Below, piece after piece: positions 20,721 through 31,875 of a DNA stretch of 64,000 bases (position 1 is its first letter; each line of letters begins with the position of its first letter). The notes under the pieces are model-generated. The model did no database searches and was not told where the DNA came from. It saw only the letters and a program-made list of their open reading frames with translations. This stretch comes from Omphalotus guepiniiformis (lineage: Eukaryota > Basidiomycota > Agaricomycetes > Agaricales > Omphalotaceae): assembly GCA_028554645.1 (NCBI GenBank), contig JAQOOI010000011.1, positions 310,001 through 374,000 on the forward strand, written 5' to 3'. The translations under genes and the position numbers were made by a program.

Positions 20721-22235
20721 CTAACCTAAAGTCTGTACAACCTCCAAAAACCCCTTCTCCCTCGACCTAGGAAACGCATCACTCAAATTCTTCAACACAT
20801 ACTCCGGCGCATTCGGATCCTCCATCTCATCATCATCAACAAACTTCAACGCAACTTTAAGTCTTATATTCTTCCCTTTACCACCAGCCTCAACAAGTAA
20901 CCCATCGAGTTTACACCACGCTTCGTCAGAGTATTCGTAATCTCTAAGTACATCGAGTGTTGATAGTACGTCGATTTGGACTGTACGGAGGGAAGAGAGT
21001 GGGAGGGAGGTTTCGAGGTTTGTGCACCACCAGTCGAGGAGGTATTTACAGAGTTCGGGGTGATCGTGGGATATGTTGAGGTTGAATTGGAGAGTGTGGA
21101 CGAGGGGGAGTGTGAATGGTTTTGGCGGGCGGAGGTCGGATACTTCGGATTCGCCGGGGACTATGGAAAGTGGAAAGGTGGTAGAAGGCTGATTAGAGGT
21201 CGGGTATCTGGAAAGAGTTGTATTTTTGTGTTTGTATGGGTACTTACACATGATTACACAGAGTTCTGTCAAAGAACCAGAACAAAGATTCATGAAATCG
21301 TATATCGCATCCACATTGTTTCCTTGATCGGCGACGAAGTTTAATTTGCGCAAGCCTCCCCAGGTGAACCTAGACAGTTGAAGGAGCCAAGAAGCAAATC
21401 GAGGACTATTTGGTTCGACAAATAGACCTAATGAAGATAAAGACACTGGTAGTACCTGTATTCTCGTTTTGTCAGTAGTACACTGACAAGCAGAGTTGCA
21501 ATGATCATCGCCATTGTTTATCGACGACTGGCACAACGCACGACAATCCGTACTCCCATTCAAGTATAGCGTACGGATACGCTCGTTGAGGGTATCGATA
21601 ACGACATTGTCTTCAGGATGAAGAATCTCCACCCCGGCTAATTCGAGACTCTTCAAATTCGGTGAGGCATAATCACACAAAAAAGCCAGGAATTCATCAA
21701 AGGTAGGAAACCCGATGAACTGGAACGCCAGACGGGTGATCATTGGCGAGCGCATAGCCTCAAAGAGAGAATCTTTGGTTTTCTGAGGAACTTTGGGTAT
21801 CTCGAGTATAGACTGACCGGCTTCTTCACTTGAGAAGAACCCGGCAACGTGGATATATCGAAGGTTATTAAGACGAGGAAGAATATCGGGAAGACTGTTT
21901 TGTTCTCGCATGAGCCAACCAGAACCTTTGATAGATTCTACACCTTCGTCTACGGATTCTGTACAGTCGTATATTCGTAGTTCTTTGATGAGAGAAGCGA
22001 GATGGGGTGAGAGGAGGAGTGTATCGTGAAGGCGGTCGCATAGTGGTGGATCTTGGACGCCTTCACGGAGTGTGATGGAATGGAAGATTATTCGTTGGCT
22101 TGCGGAGCAGAACACGCGTGATACGAGTGAGCAAGACCGAAGCGTATCGATGTCATCGAATAGATGGTCGATGATGAGTGAGATGAGTTCTTGAGGGAGA
22201 CGGAGTCGGTCCTTGCGCAATATTGTAGTTTCCAT
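20721..22235 (-). CDS. F-box protein
   Basis: Single uninterrupted frame of about 504 residues starting at the ATG at 22235 (an in-frame TTG lies six codons upstream). The N-terminal F-box reads 'LPQELISLIIDHLFDDIDTL' followed by 'RSCSLVSRVFCSASQRIIF'. F-boxes bind Skp1 and recruit substrates to SCF ubiquitin ligases built on cullin-1. The rest is Leu-rich with spaced blocks such as 'LPRLNNLRYIHVAGF', 'SPNLKSLELAGVEILH' and 'LVHTLQFNLNISHDHPELC', a degenerate leucine-rich-repeat pattern common in mushroom F-box families. The substrate is unknown. A possible intron at about 21240-21185 (gtaagt..atcag) would shift the frame if removed, so I left it in. Confidence 0.75.
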   Translation of the reverse strand: METTILRKDRLRLPQELISLIIDHLFDDIDTLRSCSLVSRVFCSASQRIIFHSITLREGVQDPPLCDRLHDTLLLSPHLASLIKELRIYDCTESVDEGVESIKGSGWLMREQNSLPDILPRLNNLRYIHVAGFFSSEEAGQSILEIPKVPQKTKDSLFEAMRSPMITRLAFQFIGFPTFDEFLAFLCDYASPNLKSLELAGVEILHPEDNVVIDTLNERIRTLYLNGSTDCRALCQSSINNGDDHCNSACQCTTDKTRIQVLPVSLSSLGLFVEPNSPRFASWLLQLSRFTWGGLRKLNFVADQGNNVDAIYDFMNLCSGSLTELCVIMCKYPYKHKNTTLSRYPTSNQPSTTFPLSIVPGESEVSDLRPPKPFTLPLVHTLQFNLNISHDHPELCKYLLDWWCTNLETSLPLSSLRTVQIDVLSTLDVLRDYEYSDEAWCKLDGLLVEAGGKGKNIRLKVALKFVDDDEMEDPNAPEYVLKNLSDAFPRSREKGFLEVVQTLG

Positions 22236-23053
22236 GAGTGGTAATAAAGGCAAATAGAGTGTCTAAAGATTTCAGAGTTAGCGAGCTATAAAGTTGAGTC
22301 TTTGAGGCTTGAATCTACGGAGCTATGAAGTATATATCGACACACCTGAACCTCTCGGAATAATACAAGTAATCGACGTTCAATAGCCACTGGAAGCTTA
22401 AACCTCAGAGTCAGAGATTTGCTAGACACAATATGTAATATTGAGAGAGTAATTCAGGAGATCCGTCAAGAGGGATTGTAGACGTAGTGAGAGGACAAGT
22501 CGACCTAGGATGTAGGCCTGCGTTGACCCATGAAAGACAATGCGACACACGAGCGCTTATTTACGAAACAATTTAGCCAGAAATCTACCCAAATATGACG
22601 CATATACGGACCAAAATGTGCTCTTTTTGCCCCAAACTCCGAGTCCTTTGGGAGTCAAAGGGAAAACGTGATTGTCGCGTTCAACTTCAACTTTGAATGA
22701 TACTATGACCTTTCAAAGTGTATTTCAATCCTCCTTGTCCTATCGGTGTACGTTCTCAGTCATTTGTAAGTAACTTTATATAAATGTACCGAACGAGCAG
22801 GCCATCTGACTACTGGGAAACTTTTACCTAGCCGTTTAAACCGAGCCAGCATCCCCAAAACGTGTTTACCCAGTGTTCTGAACATATATATCTCTTATAT
22901 TACGCCGAAACTCACCTGTGTACGGGAGAAACTTTGCAGGTGAGTAACACGTTTCTTAAACTCGTGGTCGAATCTTAATTTGCTCATCTAGCTTGAGAAT
23001 CAATTATCTGCTTTCAATCTATATCACTTGTTGAAGCTGCATAACTGTGACCG
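22236..23053. promoter_or_regulatory. Divergent intergenic region, F-box / NADAR gene
   Basis: About 800 bases between divergent starts. No gene seen. It contains A/T-rich patches (for example around 22780 and 22890) but no element I can name. Confidence 0.35.
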
Positions 23054-24886
23054 ATGGGACAGTCAGGTTCAAAGTCGAAAAGATATCAGCCGCAGCCTTA
23101 TCCTCTGCCTCCGCCGGGTGCTTTTTATACCCCAGCATACCCTAACTTTGCACCTTCGTATGGACAAGGTCAACATATGGTCGTACCGTACACATATTGG
23201 CCCCAGGATGCGAGCAGGAGGAGAAAGAAGAAGAGGCGAAACACTACTGGTGGTACCACCAGCAGACGTGCGTATATGTTTTTTTGAATTGACGTGTCGA
23301 GCCTTGACCTTTACACTGAAATATTCTACGTTACAGACGATGCAAATCAACATTCTGGCTTGGGAAGAATCCCAACCGTACAGCGTGATTCAGGCCCTCC
23401 GCGTTTCAACGACACACTCTTCACGCCTACCACCAACGGAGGCGAACGGTTAACCACCTTTCCCTCGCCGAACATGAACCCCTTCCCTCGCCGAACACAA
23501 ACTCCTTACCATCGTTCCGTTCAACCACCCGAGCCAGATAATGAACCAGAACCAATCGTCATGCCAGAACCCGAACCCCACTACGAACAACCTTCTCGAC
23601 ACCCTGCTGACCCACCGGTCGTCCCAGGGGTAGGCGAATCAGAATCGGAGTCAGACCCCGAAGAATCTGGGAATGAACCTGAACCTGAACCTGTTATGCC
23701 TCGTTTCGCAAATCAGTCGTCTCGTCGTCATCACCGTCGAGGACAGAGTGAACCGAGAAACTCTGGACTTGCAACTTCAAGTGCTTTTGACCGCCCTTTA
23801 TGGACACCCTCGAATAACCCTCTACCGCTTCCACCACGAGATCTTTTCGCGAGTGACGCGTATAAGAACCACCTTGACCTAACGCGCTCGAGTGATTTGT
23901 TCACTGCGTTATATGGTTATCAGAGGAATGTTGTTCAGGAACCTGGACAGCAGTTACCTCAACGGTCGAAGACGGGGTTGTTTGGTCGAAAGACGAGTAC
24001 TAGCGGTGGAGGTGGTGGTGGGGGGCTGCTGAGGTCTTTGACGGGATCAAGAAAACATCGAGAGGAAGATCCAAAGGAGAGAATTAGAGCTGGTGATGTG
24101 AGACTTGTACCGTTTCCTGTTGCAGTTCCTGGTTTGACAGCTACGGCTGCGACGACGTTTGGCGTTGGTACGCGTGGATCAGTAGGGGTATCTCAACAGC
24201 CTGCTATGAATCAGGGTGCACCGCCGTCATCTAATGCACCGGTGGTTCTCCCAACTGTAGCAGTAGGTTCCGCACCAGGACAACAAGTTCCTAATGCCCC
24301 CTTCCCCGTTCTAACCACAACTCAACCAAACCAAACTCAATCCATGCCTACAACCGCTCCCGCTCCCGCACCCACTACCTCTGCTCCAGCATCTACATCT
24401 ACATCCCCACCTCTCTACTTCACCCAACAAGATTCCCAATACCAAGGATTTTTCCCTCACTCACCCCACCGAGTCCTCTTCTCAAACCAAACCTACCCAA
24501 CCGCAACCCACCTCCACGAAGCCTTAAAATACCTCCCTCGTCAACCCCAAGCAGCCGAAGAAATCCGGCTTTGTACGAACCTCGCTGATGTGTATCCTCT
24601 TAGTGCAAAGTGGCAAGAACAGGGTGCAACGAGGGAAGATTGGGGAAGTGTTTTTTTGAAGGTTATGGAGGATGTGCTTGTTCAGAAGTTTAAGCAACAT
24701 CCGGATTTGAGGGATATTTTGTTGAGTACGGGGGATAAGGGGATTGTTTATAGTGATGAGAGGGATAGGTTTTGGGGGGATGGTGTTGGACGTGAGGCGG
24801 CGGCGGCGGCGGTTGGGAGGGGAGCGAATGAACTTGGGAAGGTGCTGGTTAGGGTTAGGGAGAAGTTGAAGGCTGAGGGGTATTAG
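23054..24886 (+). CDS. NADAR-domain protein with N-myristoylation-like start
   Basis: Two exons (donor gtgcgt at about 23269, acceptor ttacag at about 23336), about 590 residues. The start MGQSGSKSKR fits the N-myristoylation pattern (Gly2, Ser at positions 5-6, basic residues after), suggesting a membrane-anchored protein. A long disordered middle is rich in Pro/Glu/Ser with an octaglycine run. The C-terminal ~150 residues match the NADAR (YbiA-like) fold: 'LYFTQQDSQYQGFFPHSPHR', 'SNQTYPTATHLHEALKYLP', 'AKWQEQGATREDWG', 'VLVQKFKQHPDLRDILLSTG' and 'YSDERDRFWGDGVGRE..NELG'. These include the conserved Glu of the 'HLHEALKY' helix (usually EHYFQAxK), the D of DERD and the W-G-x-G-x2-G motif. Family members hydrolyse N-glycosidic bonds, including ADP-ribose on guanine and riboflavin intermediates. 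The exact substrate here is unknown. Confidence 0.85.
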
Positions 24887-25249
24887 AATGGTGGTTTATG
24901 ATGAGGTGTGCTTTATTTGTGATTTTCATTTTGGCTTTTTAGTGCTACGCCATTCTACTTTGCGATACCTTGCGTCGATATCTCTTGCTTATCACTTACT
25001 CTCATTCTCCCACCTTCATTCACTGTCGTGCTCGTTGCTGATGCTATCTCTTTTACGTTTACGAGTTTATGTTGTTACTTTGTGCAATGTAATGTACTTT
25101 CAAGCTGTGATATTTCTTACACAATGTGAATATATTAAAAGGTTGAATTCAAGATGGCAATATTCATTCGGAGAATTGATAATGAATATTGATTGAACAG
25201 AAGCAATGCAATGCGAATGGGTATAAGGAGGAACAGATCTACGAATAAA
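24887..25249. other. Convergent 3' region
   Basis: About 360 bases between the NADAR and RING gene ends. T-rich, with no gene seen. Confidence 0.4.
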
Positions 25250-26041
25250 TCATTGCTCCGAGATATATATCCTCCGCAACTGATCAAGTTCACCTCGCTC
25301 ATCACAAATAGGACACATCTGTGTGTACTTGTACGCCGACGTAATACACGGCGCACAAAACATATGCCCGCAAGGTGTAGTGCATATCGCATGCTGATGC
25401 ACCTCATGCTTCTTCTCGCACATCGGACAAGCAAACCGATGTGCCGTATTCTCGCTCTCCTCGTCCTGCTCCTCATCGTCGCCGCCATTATCATCTTCCT
25501 CCTCAGTATCCGAATCCGCCTCGAATTCGAAAGGCGGGTCTTCGAGATCCTCGAAATCCTCGAAATCGTAGCTGTCGTCATCTTCATACGACACATAATC
25601 TCCTACGTCCTTCAACTCATCCTCTGGGAACCCGTTCGGATAAAGTTCCTCTGCTTCATCATCTTCCCAGCCGTCTTCACGAGAATCGTAGTCTCCCTCG
25701 TCATCCGAGTCGCTGTCATCACAGCCGTGGTAGTAGTTGATATGGACTTCGAGGGCACCGGTAGAGTTGAGAAGTTTATCGCAGATGCGACAATAGTGAT
25801 GGTGGGATGAGAGAGTGTAGTGCTATAGAACAGGAAGGAGTCAATTACTGTTGACGCAGATGAGGATGGACAATGACTTACGTTACGCAGGACGTGCATG
25901 TTGAGAAAAACGCTGAGCACAGATGGTACACTTGGGATGGTTTAACGACCCATCAATATGCTCAGCGCGAGCTCTCTTGTCAACGAAATATTCGTCGCAA
26001 GAGGCACAGTAGGACGCGTCAAGATAGTTAACGTCGGCCAT
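25250..26041 (-). CDS. C2H2 / RING-finger protein, putative E3 ubiquitin ligase
   Basis: Two exons joined by a gtaagt..ctatag intron at about 25880-25825; start ATG at 26041 (MADVNYLDASYCASCDEYF). The N-terminal half has three Cys2-His2-like units: CASC..H..H, CTIC..H..H across the intron, and CRICDKLLN..EVHINYYH. A very acidic stretch (DDDSYDFEDFEDLED, DTEEEDDNGGDDEEQDEE) follows. The C-terminus is a C3HC4 RING: CPMC-x11-C-x-H within 'TPCGHMFCAPCI' and the final CPIC. RING domains recruit E2 enzymes, so an E3 ligase role is likely. The combination of zinc fingers and RING could serve nucleic-acid or protein recognition; no closer name can be given. Confidence 0.8.
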
Positions 26042-27082
26042 GGTGATGATTGGTGGTTAAGGAAACAAAGATGTTATGTGTGAAGGGTTATGGTGATAGT
26101 GGTTCAAGTTCAAGTTTGCTGGGGAGAAATATCGCTGAAGGGCAAGCCTTTTATGTATTCCTGGAGTACCCTGTCTGAGATTCTCGCACCGGTGGTCGTA
26201 TTCTCCGGGAACTGGCTCCTATCCAACCTCTTTGTCTCAGCCCCTGATTCGCTATTAGCATCGCGACGAATGCACTCGCAAAAAAATTATTCCAGGCGGG
26301 TTCGGAAGGCCAAAGCAAGGTATATCAACTGATGCCAAGAGACATATTTGCGCCCGTTTGGATCCGAGGGAGGCTGACGGTGGGACGATCTGGGAAGTGC
26401 ATGCGCAGCAGGAGCCGTTGATATAGGGGCTTGACAGAGCCTGAGACGTAGGGTTTCAGAATTCTCAGACACAGAACGTCGAACACAGCAAGTGTATTGA
26501 GAATGACATCTGATGACATTGAACGTACTGATAAACAAGAAATCACTGACAGAAAGTAGCTACGTTGCAGAGGCTATGGAATACCCTGGAACACCAAACT
26601 CTCCTATTGAACTTTGCGAGTTTCGGCGTAACAGCGTGGACGGTCGAGCGATATGTTCGACGTGTGAAGCCTGCCCAGAATTGTGACAATCCTGACGAAC
26701 AGCAGACCAGCGCGAACCGGCCATGTATCCTGGAAGGGTATCGAACTCGGCGGGGGAAAAGTTGGATCTGTAACAAATAGCATATAGCCAGTGTGGAATA
26801 GAATCAGTATAACGAGCCAATTATCGAGACAAATGAGGAGGGAAGGACAGACTCACCGTGAATATACACTGATCCATTGCAATAGACAAGCCTCATCAAA
26901 AGAAATATCCAAAGAACATCTCAACGATTCTCCACGATCTCTATGTTCATGCAACCGCAAGAATCCGCCTCAAATTCTCTGGACAGCGATATTTGCACCA
27001 GACTTGCGAACGTAGGCCTATGTTGTTCGATACCACAATAGAATTAAGTTGAAGGATTCAACTGGCACCAACACGGTATCTG
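26042..27082. other. 1 kb intergenic region, possible gene remnants
   Basis: Holds minus-strand frames such as 26543-26820 that can be spliced to an upstream ATG near 26873 (donor gtgagt, acceptor ttacag near 26771). The resulting peptide of about 80 residues has no recognised motif, and all three frames of the second exon are open for a similar length, so coding status is unclear. The right edge adjoins the inverted duplication breakpoint. Confidence 0.3.
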
Positions 27083-27408
27083 GGACGTGTGGGGCGGTAT
27101 CACGAAGGGTTTTTAAAACTTCGCTCAGAGTCGCGTCTTTCCTAACCAAATATCTTCAGTTTCTATTGTTTTTGGACGAAACATTATTCACCATGTAAAA
27201 GGGCTGCTGCTCGTCCGTAGTATCCCAATCTTCAAATAACGAAAGAGGATGGAATCCACCGAATTTCACGAATGTTCGGATAAGAAAGGGAGCTATCTAG
27301 GTCGAGTTAGTGAGGATAGCAATATCTTTCGTTGAAAGGACTTCTCGCACCTTGTCCCTTTTAACAATTTGCTGTCCAGCTGGAGTCGTAGCATCGCATC
27401 GCGTCCAT
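27083..27408 (-). pseudogene. Truncated SAP18 copy
   Basis: Homologous to 2574-2953. The start region reads atggacgcgatgcgatgctacgac, with a few extra bases relative to the full gene, which puts the following codons out of frame. Exon 1, intron 1, exon 2 (including a matching 'ttatttgaagattggga' stretch) and intron 2 are recognisable. Intron 2 ends in a normal acceptor 'ttggttag' before 'gaaagacgcg'. The copy breaks off within exon 3, so the second half of the domain and the RGG tail are missing. It cannot make SAP18, but it preserves what is probably the ancestral splice acceptor. Confidence 0.85.
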
Positions 27409-27424
27409 GGGTTTAGTGACTCTT

Positions 27425-28260
27425 GAGTGATTGTCACAATCTTGTGACTACTACAACTGGTGCTTTCAGGCGGCATGAGCGCCTACGAGCGCTTACACTA
27501 CGACTTGTCCCTAACCGCTTCTTAATCATTCGAAATTCGAAAATAAAAAACGTTGGCGTCAAGTTCTCTCCCTGCGCGAATTTTCATTATTCTTTTATTG
27601 TGTCTCTACTTGTCACTCTTCCAGCTTGCATATCAGCTTCGTGCACTTGTTATGCCCGATGACTGGCAACTTATCCCGCGCACTCCAGTGGCGTTCTTTT
27701 CGTTCAGGAAAAGTCCATTCATCCTAAGTTTTGAACTTTTCAAAAATTTCAAATTCTAACGGGATCAGGTAATTTGAGGAACGAATCGTGCAGCCACGCC
27801 TGTCTCACCTTGCTTACTGGAATTTCGGAACCGTCTCCTTTCTCCGACTTGCTAGCCATTTCTCCTAGCCTCTCCTATCTTTCCCTGATGGTGTACCGTC
27901 ACAACGCCTTTCATTGGAGCACTCCCCTTTTCCGTCATCTGCATTGTCGTTTTACAAGATTCAAGGTCATAATCCGTCCAGGCCATGCTGGCACGCAGCC
28001 AGACGCGATATTCGGACAACGGAGCTTTGACTGCCCGCATTCCGGCGTATAGCCCTTCATTTCATGGGTCACTTGAGGTGACCTGCCCTGCAGGGCCATT
28101 GCTGGCTCATGTGAGTAGATGTGTGCATACCGAGGATGACAGGAGGTATGGAGGATAACACATTCGGCGGCCCGTTTTGGCACCAGCAAAAATTTCACCC
28201 TGGTCCTCTGTGATGCTGAGTGTCAAGTCTCCGGATTTCTCAGGTCTGTCGTCAATAAGA
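27425..28260 (+). pseudogene. Decayed membrane-protein gene (right arm)
   Basis: Counterpart of 1740-2562. Frames are broken by stops. A recognisable C-terminal tail at about 28035-28170 reads 'IPAYSPSFHGSLEV', 'PLLAHVSR' and 'EDDRRYGG'. It matches the tail of the intact gene at 30114-31484 ('HPSMHGSSEV', 'PLQVHVSR', 'KDDSRYEGDD'). Upstream blocks containing MPDDWQLI and LTLLTGISE are shared with the left arm only. Confidence 0.5.
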
Positions 28261-28352
28261 AGTACCATGGGATTTTGACACATAAATGCTATTGTAGCCA
28301 GACTCATCATACGAGCTCTGTTTGGATCCCGTTGACACTCTACTCATTGCCC

Positions 28353-29107
28353 ATGTCTCTGTTGAAGGTCCCGTATCTGGTACTGGGTGTTATATGCACC
28401 CGCATTGCTTGGACACCTCCAAACCCTCCCGTACCCACCAGTGAAAGATCAATCAAGGAGTTCTTTATTGGGGGTCGAGCTGCACAAGTCCGGTCGGTGC
28501 GTATATGTTTCCCATACAACATCAAAGATTTGACGTCTTTCCGCTTTGCTAGTCAGTGCTACTAGCTTTACTCACAGTTGAGGCATTAGCAATAGGTGCT
28601 AATGCCTTGAAGTCGCATAGTCCACTGATTTCAGACATCGTCTCTACCCTCATGTTGGAGGGGGATGTCGATCGTCTACAACCTAGTACGCCATTCTATG
28701 TCGGGATCACTGCTGCCTCCGTTGGAGCTTTCTTCCGCTGGACCTGCTATAATCTTTTGGGAAAACTCTTCACGTTCGAAGTCAGCGTGAAAAACGAACA
28801 CAAGCTAATCACTTCTGGACCATATTCTGTCGTCCGCCATCCCTCATACACAGCATTGTTCGTCAATCTATTTGGTCTGTTTCTCATGATAGAGTCTAAA
28901 GGATCATGGCTCCGGGAGAGCGGATTCTTGTACACGATTTCCGGGAGGACAGTGATATCTTTGAGCATGTTTGGTTGGGCATATGTGGTAAGGATGTTAT
29001 CGAAACGGACTGCTCAGGAAGATAAGTTGTTGAGAGAGAAGTTTGGTGAAGAATGGGATGAGTGGGCAGCTAGAGTTCCGTGGAGGCTCTTCCCTGGCAT
29101 TTATTGA
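28353..29107 (+). CDS. ICMT-family methyltransferase, copy 2
   Basis: Paralogue of the genes at 257 and 31876. Exon 1 begins MSLLKVPYLVLGVICTRIAW and ends RAAQVRS; the intron is gtgcgt..tttgctag (about 28496-28551), and exon 2 starts SVLLALLTVEALAIGANAL. The core is GPYSVVRHPSYTALF and the C-terminus EEWDEWAARVPWRLFPGIY. No stop or frameshift is seen, so it looks functional (about 230 residues). It sits at the end of the inverted duplication and is closest to copy 1 in sequence, as expected from that event. Role as for the family: SAM-dependent carboxyl methylation of prenylated cysteine in the ER membrane. Confidence 0.85.
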
Positions 29108-29143
29108 TCAATATCGAATTTTTGCGCATTTAGCCAGTAAATA

Positions 29144-30113
29144 TACGATTATATCTTGAGGAAACTAGACTCGTGCTGTATTATTGTTCTCGCCGGTTTG
29201 AGAAGCGAGGGACGAGAATAAGTACTCAGTAGGTGTGCTAGTGAATAGGAAACTGTTGAGGCCTTGAGGGCCGGTCGAAACGTGGTGCATCTCAGCGCTT
29301 AAGCGTACACGACTCCTTTCTTCCTTCCCACTGCCTCATCTTCGACTCCGAGCCGCTGAATGTTCGCGTCATGTTCTACACAACCTCAGCGCATTTCCTA
29401 CATTTCAACGGTGATGTATAATAGTCTTTCGAATCTGACAGTGAAACATTCACGCGTTCACGGTCTGGGTGACGCTCCTGCTTTCCCATACACCCGCAAA
29501 ACTGGTGCGATCTCCTCCTGGATCTCTCCATGGCGAAGCACGTCAACTACTTAGATCCATATGTACACGGGCATCAGAATCTACACCCCAGATATATGGT
29601 TCTTAACCAGTGTCGAGTTGTAGTGTTGCTTTAGGTATGTTGATCCAGATCCAGCTCTCGGGTTCATCAATGTAGAATCTTGACGTTTGAGATCACTATT
29701 CAAAGATGTGCTTTGCTGACATTTATGCCAGTCGGTAATACATGTGCTGCTTCCCATTTCAAGATTTCGGCACCAACCAATGGCTCTTCTGAATTCAAGT
29801 TCATCTCAATATAGGTCGATTGGCTTGATTCTCTGTTTGCTCAACTTCCGTCTGCGTCAGCTGGCTATCCAAGCGTGGCAAGTGGATTTCCCCCCTTTTG
29901 TGACTCGCCATCCCGCAGCACATATCTGTTATTTGGCACAGGTGTGTTGCTATTCGGGAACACTCGCAACTGATACATCGAAATCTACATCACATCGCGG
30001 CGTATCAAGCTCCAAATTCGTACTCTGATTGTTTTTTTATAGTACCCGTTCAAGCTATAAAACGTCTGTGGACATGATGTCCAACAGTTCTACATAGAAC
30101 ACCTTTACTGACA
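29144..30113. other. Intergenic region
   Basis: About 970 bases between ICMT copy 2 and the membrane-protein gene. Short frames only; nothing recognised. Confidence 0.35.
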
Positions 30114-31484
30114 ATGGCGAGGAGTCTAGTTGCAAACGACATTGCAGGAGATACAGCAGCTATTATTGGACTTGCTTCGGAGTGGTTTATATGGTACGTG
30201 ATCATACATGTCTACATGGTACCTCTGAATCGACTGGAACAGCTGACTTATATGTGGCATAGGGCTTTCTGTTGCACTATTCGGAATTACTATACGCACT
30301 CTTTTCACCAATGCTTCTTCTCGTGGTACTCCGGTCAATTGGATATTGGTTAGTATTGCAGCTTTGCTTTTTTTACTGAGTACCTGTGTATGTATCGTCT
30401 TGTTCCACTCGATGGCCGAGAATGAACAAGCTGTGCTCATATTCATGGATCAGCATGCAATTGTGGGTATTGTGCGGGCAAATGAAGGTCTCGTCAACAA
30501 GCGGGATACGATTGTCGGGGGCCCCAGTGCATTTTTTGCGAATGTTTCTGTGCATTCCTTTATCATCAAGAATGGTCTCTACTTTGTGGAGACCCTGCTG
30601 GCTGATGCGACCACAGTAAGTACCTCAAATCATTTGAATAATCCAGTATAAACTTGGCTACAATTTATCGCTGTCATGGAGCATGGAAATCTAAAAGGAT
30701 TGTATTCTTCTTATTGACTTTTTGGATATCTGTTGTCGGTATGCAATACTTGGCCAATAGAGTGGCACTGATCATGACTATTATCACTTGCTTATTCTCA
30801 GGTGCTGGAACACTACATTCTTTCTCTGAAGGAGAAAGGACCACCGTTTTCAGTGGATCATACGCAAAATGGATCAACATATATTTTGGGACGACTTTAG
30901 TGACAAACTTTCTTAGTACAGGTGATGTGCTAATTCAGAGAAATGGTACGGTTGGTGCTTGCTAATACACAGGCATTCAGGATTATTGGCTTATCGCATC
31001 TGGACTGTCAACAAGGCATCTTCAAAGTACAGTCTATTCAATCGAGCACTTTCCTTTTACTTTGTCATCCGTGTTGTCATTGATTCTGGCATACTATACT
31101 CAGTTGCACTGAGTGCGACTCTCCTTGCCTATATTCTAAAGTCAAATGTACAAGACATCTTTCTGGATAATGTGAGTATGATTTCTTGGATATTCAAGCT
31201 GTTCTGTTTATAAAATTTCCTAGCTTATGCCTATCATGCCCATTGCGTTCTATATGATCATTTTCCGTCTAAGCCGTGCAGCGAAACAAGATCAGGAGTT
31301 TCGGATGCCCGCCGCACTCAGGCGTTCTGATCACCCTTCGATGCATGGGTCATCTGAGGTATGCTATCCCACAACACCATTGCAGGTTCATGTGTCAAGG
31401 GTTTCCGAAGCTGTCAAAGATGACAGTAGGTATGAAGGAGATGACATACCCGGCAGCACAATCTTTAATCTCGGAAAGATCTGA
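30114..31484 (+). CDS. Multi-pass membrane protein of a large mushroom family
   Basis: Seven-helix-like integral membrane protein seen in many copies in Agaricomycete genomes; function unknown. Exons: MARSLVANDIAGDTAAIIGL.., 'GLSVALFGITIRTLF' to 'VHSFIIKNGLYFVETLLADA', 'IYRCHGAWKSKRIVFFLL', 'AGTLHSFSEGERTTVF' to LAYRIWTVNKASSKYSLF, 'VVIDSGILYSVALSATLLAY' and a cytoplasmic tail ending IFNLGKI. The YRC-x-xW and AYRIW signatures and the VVIDSG-x-LY helix are family hallmarks. Anomaly: the intron after LLADATT (donor gtaagt at about 30618) has no AG just before the exon that should begin 'atttatcgctg'. The nearest AG (about 30645) gives the wrong frame, so the gene may be damaged or use an unusual site. 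Confidence 0.6.
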
Positions 31485-31875
31485 GATCGAGTTCAGTGAT
31501 AGAGCTGTTAAATTCAAAGCTTTCTTTCAAATTATTGAGTACTATATATAACCATCTCTTTTGAAGAAGTGGATACACATGTATGTATGATAGAAACTCA
31601 TTGGAATCCCACGTAGCAGGAAATTCCGAGATATCAGATTCCCTCCCGCTTCTGTTCAGTAACATCCAGGGTCAACAGGCCTGGGGATGCAATTAATGTC
31701 GCGTTGTCCGGCCCCAAGAAGCGGTCTTTCTGTCTAGGGACCATATCGTAAAACATTTGCCTCCTTCCGGGCTTCAAAACGTGAGTAATTCTCGACTGAC
31801 GAATTGACGTGAACCTTGAAGTGATATTTAAGCAAATGTCACAAATCCATTTCCCGCACGCTCTTCTCGTTGCCC
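31485..31875. other. Intergenic region before ICMT copy 3
   Basis: About 390 bases holding the end of the membrane-protein gene and the ICMT copy 3 promoter. Nothing else seen. Confidence 0.35.

Larger units (their letters stand above)
27083..29143. repeat. Right arm of inverted segmental duplication
   Basis: Reverse-oriented copy of about 215-2953, containing the SAP18 5' fragment, the membrane-protein relic and ICMT copy 2 in the same order. It ends inside SAP18 at 'cacgtcccagatacc' and, on the other side, about 35 bases beyond the ICMT stop. Confidence 0.8.
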
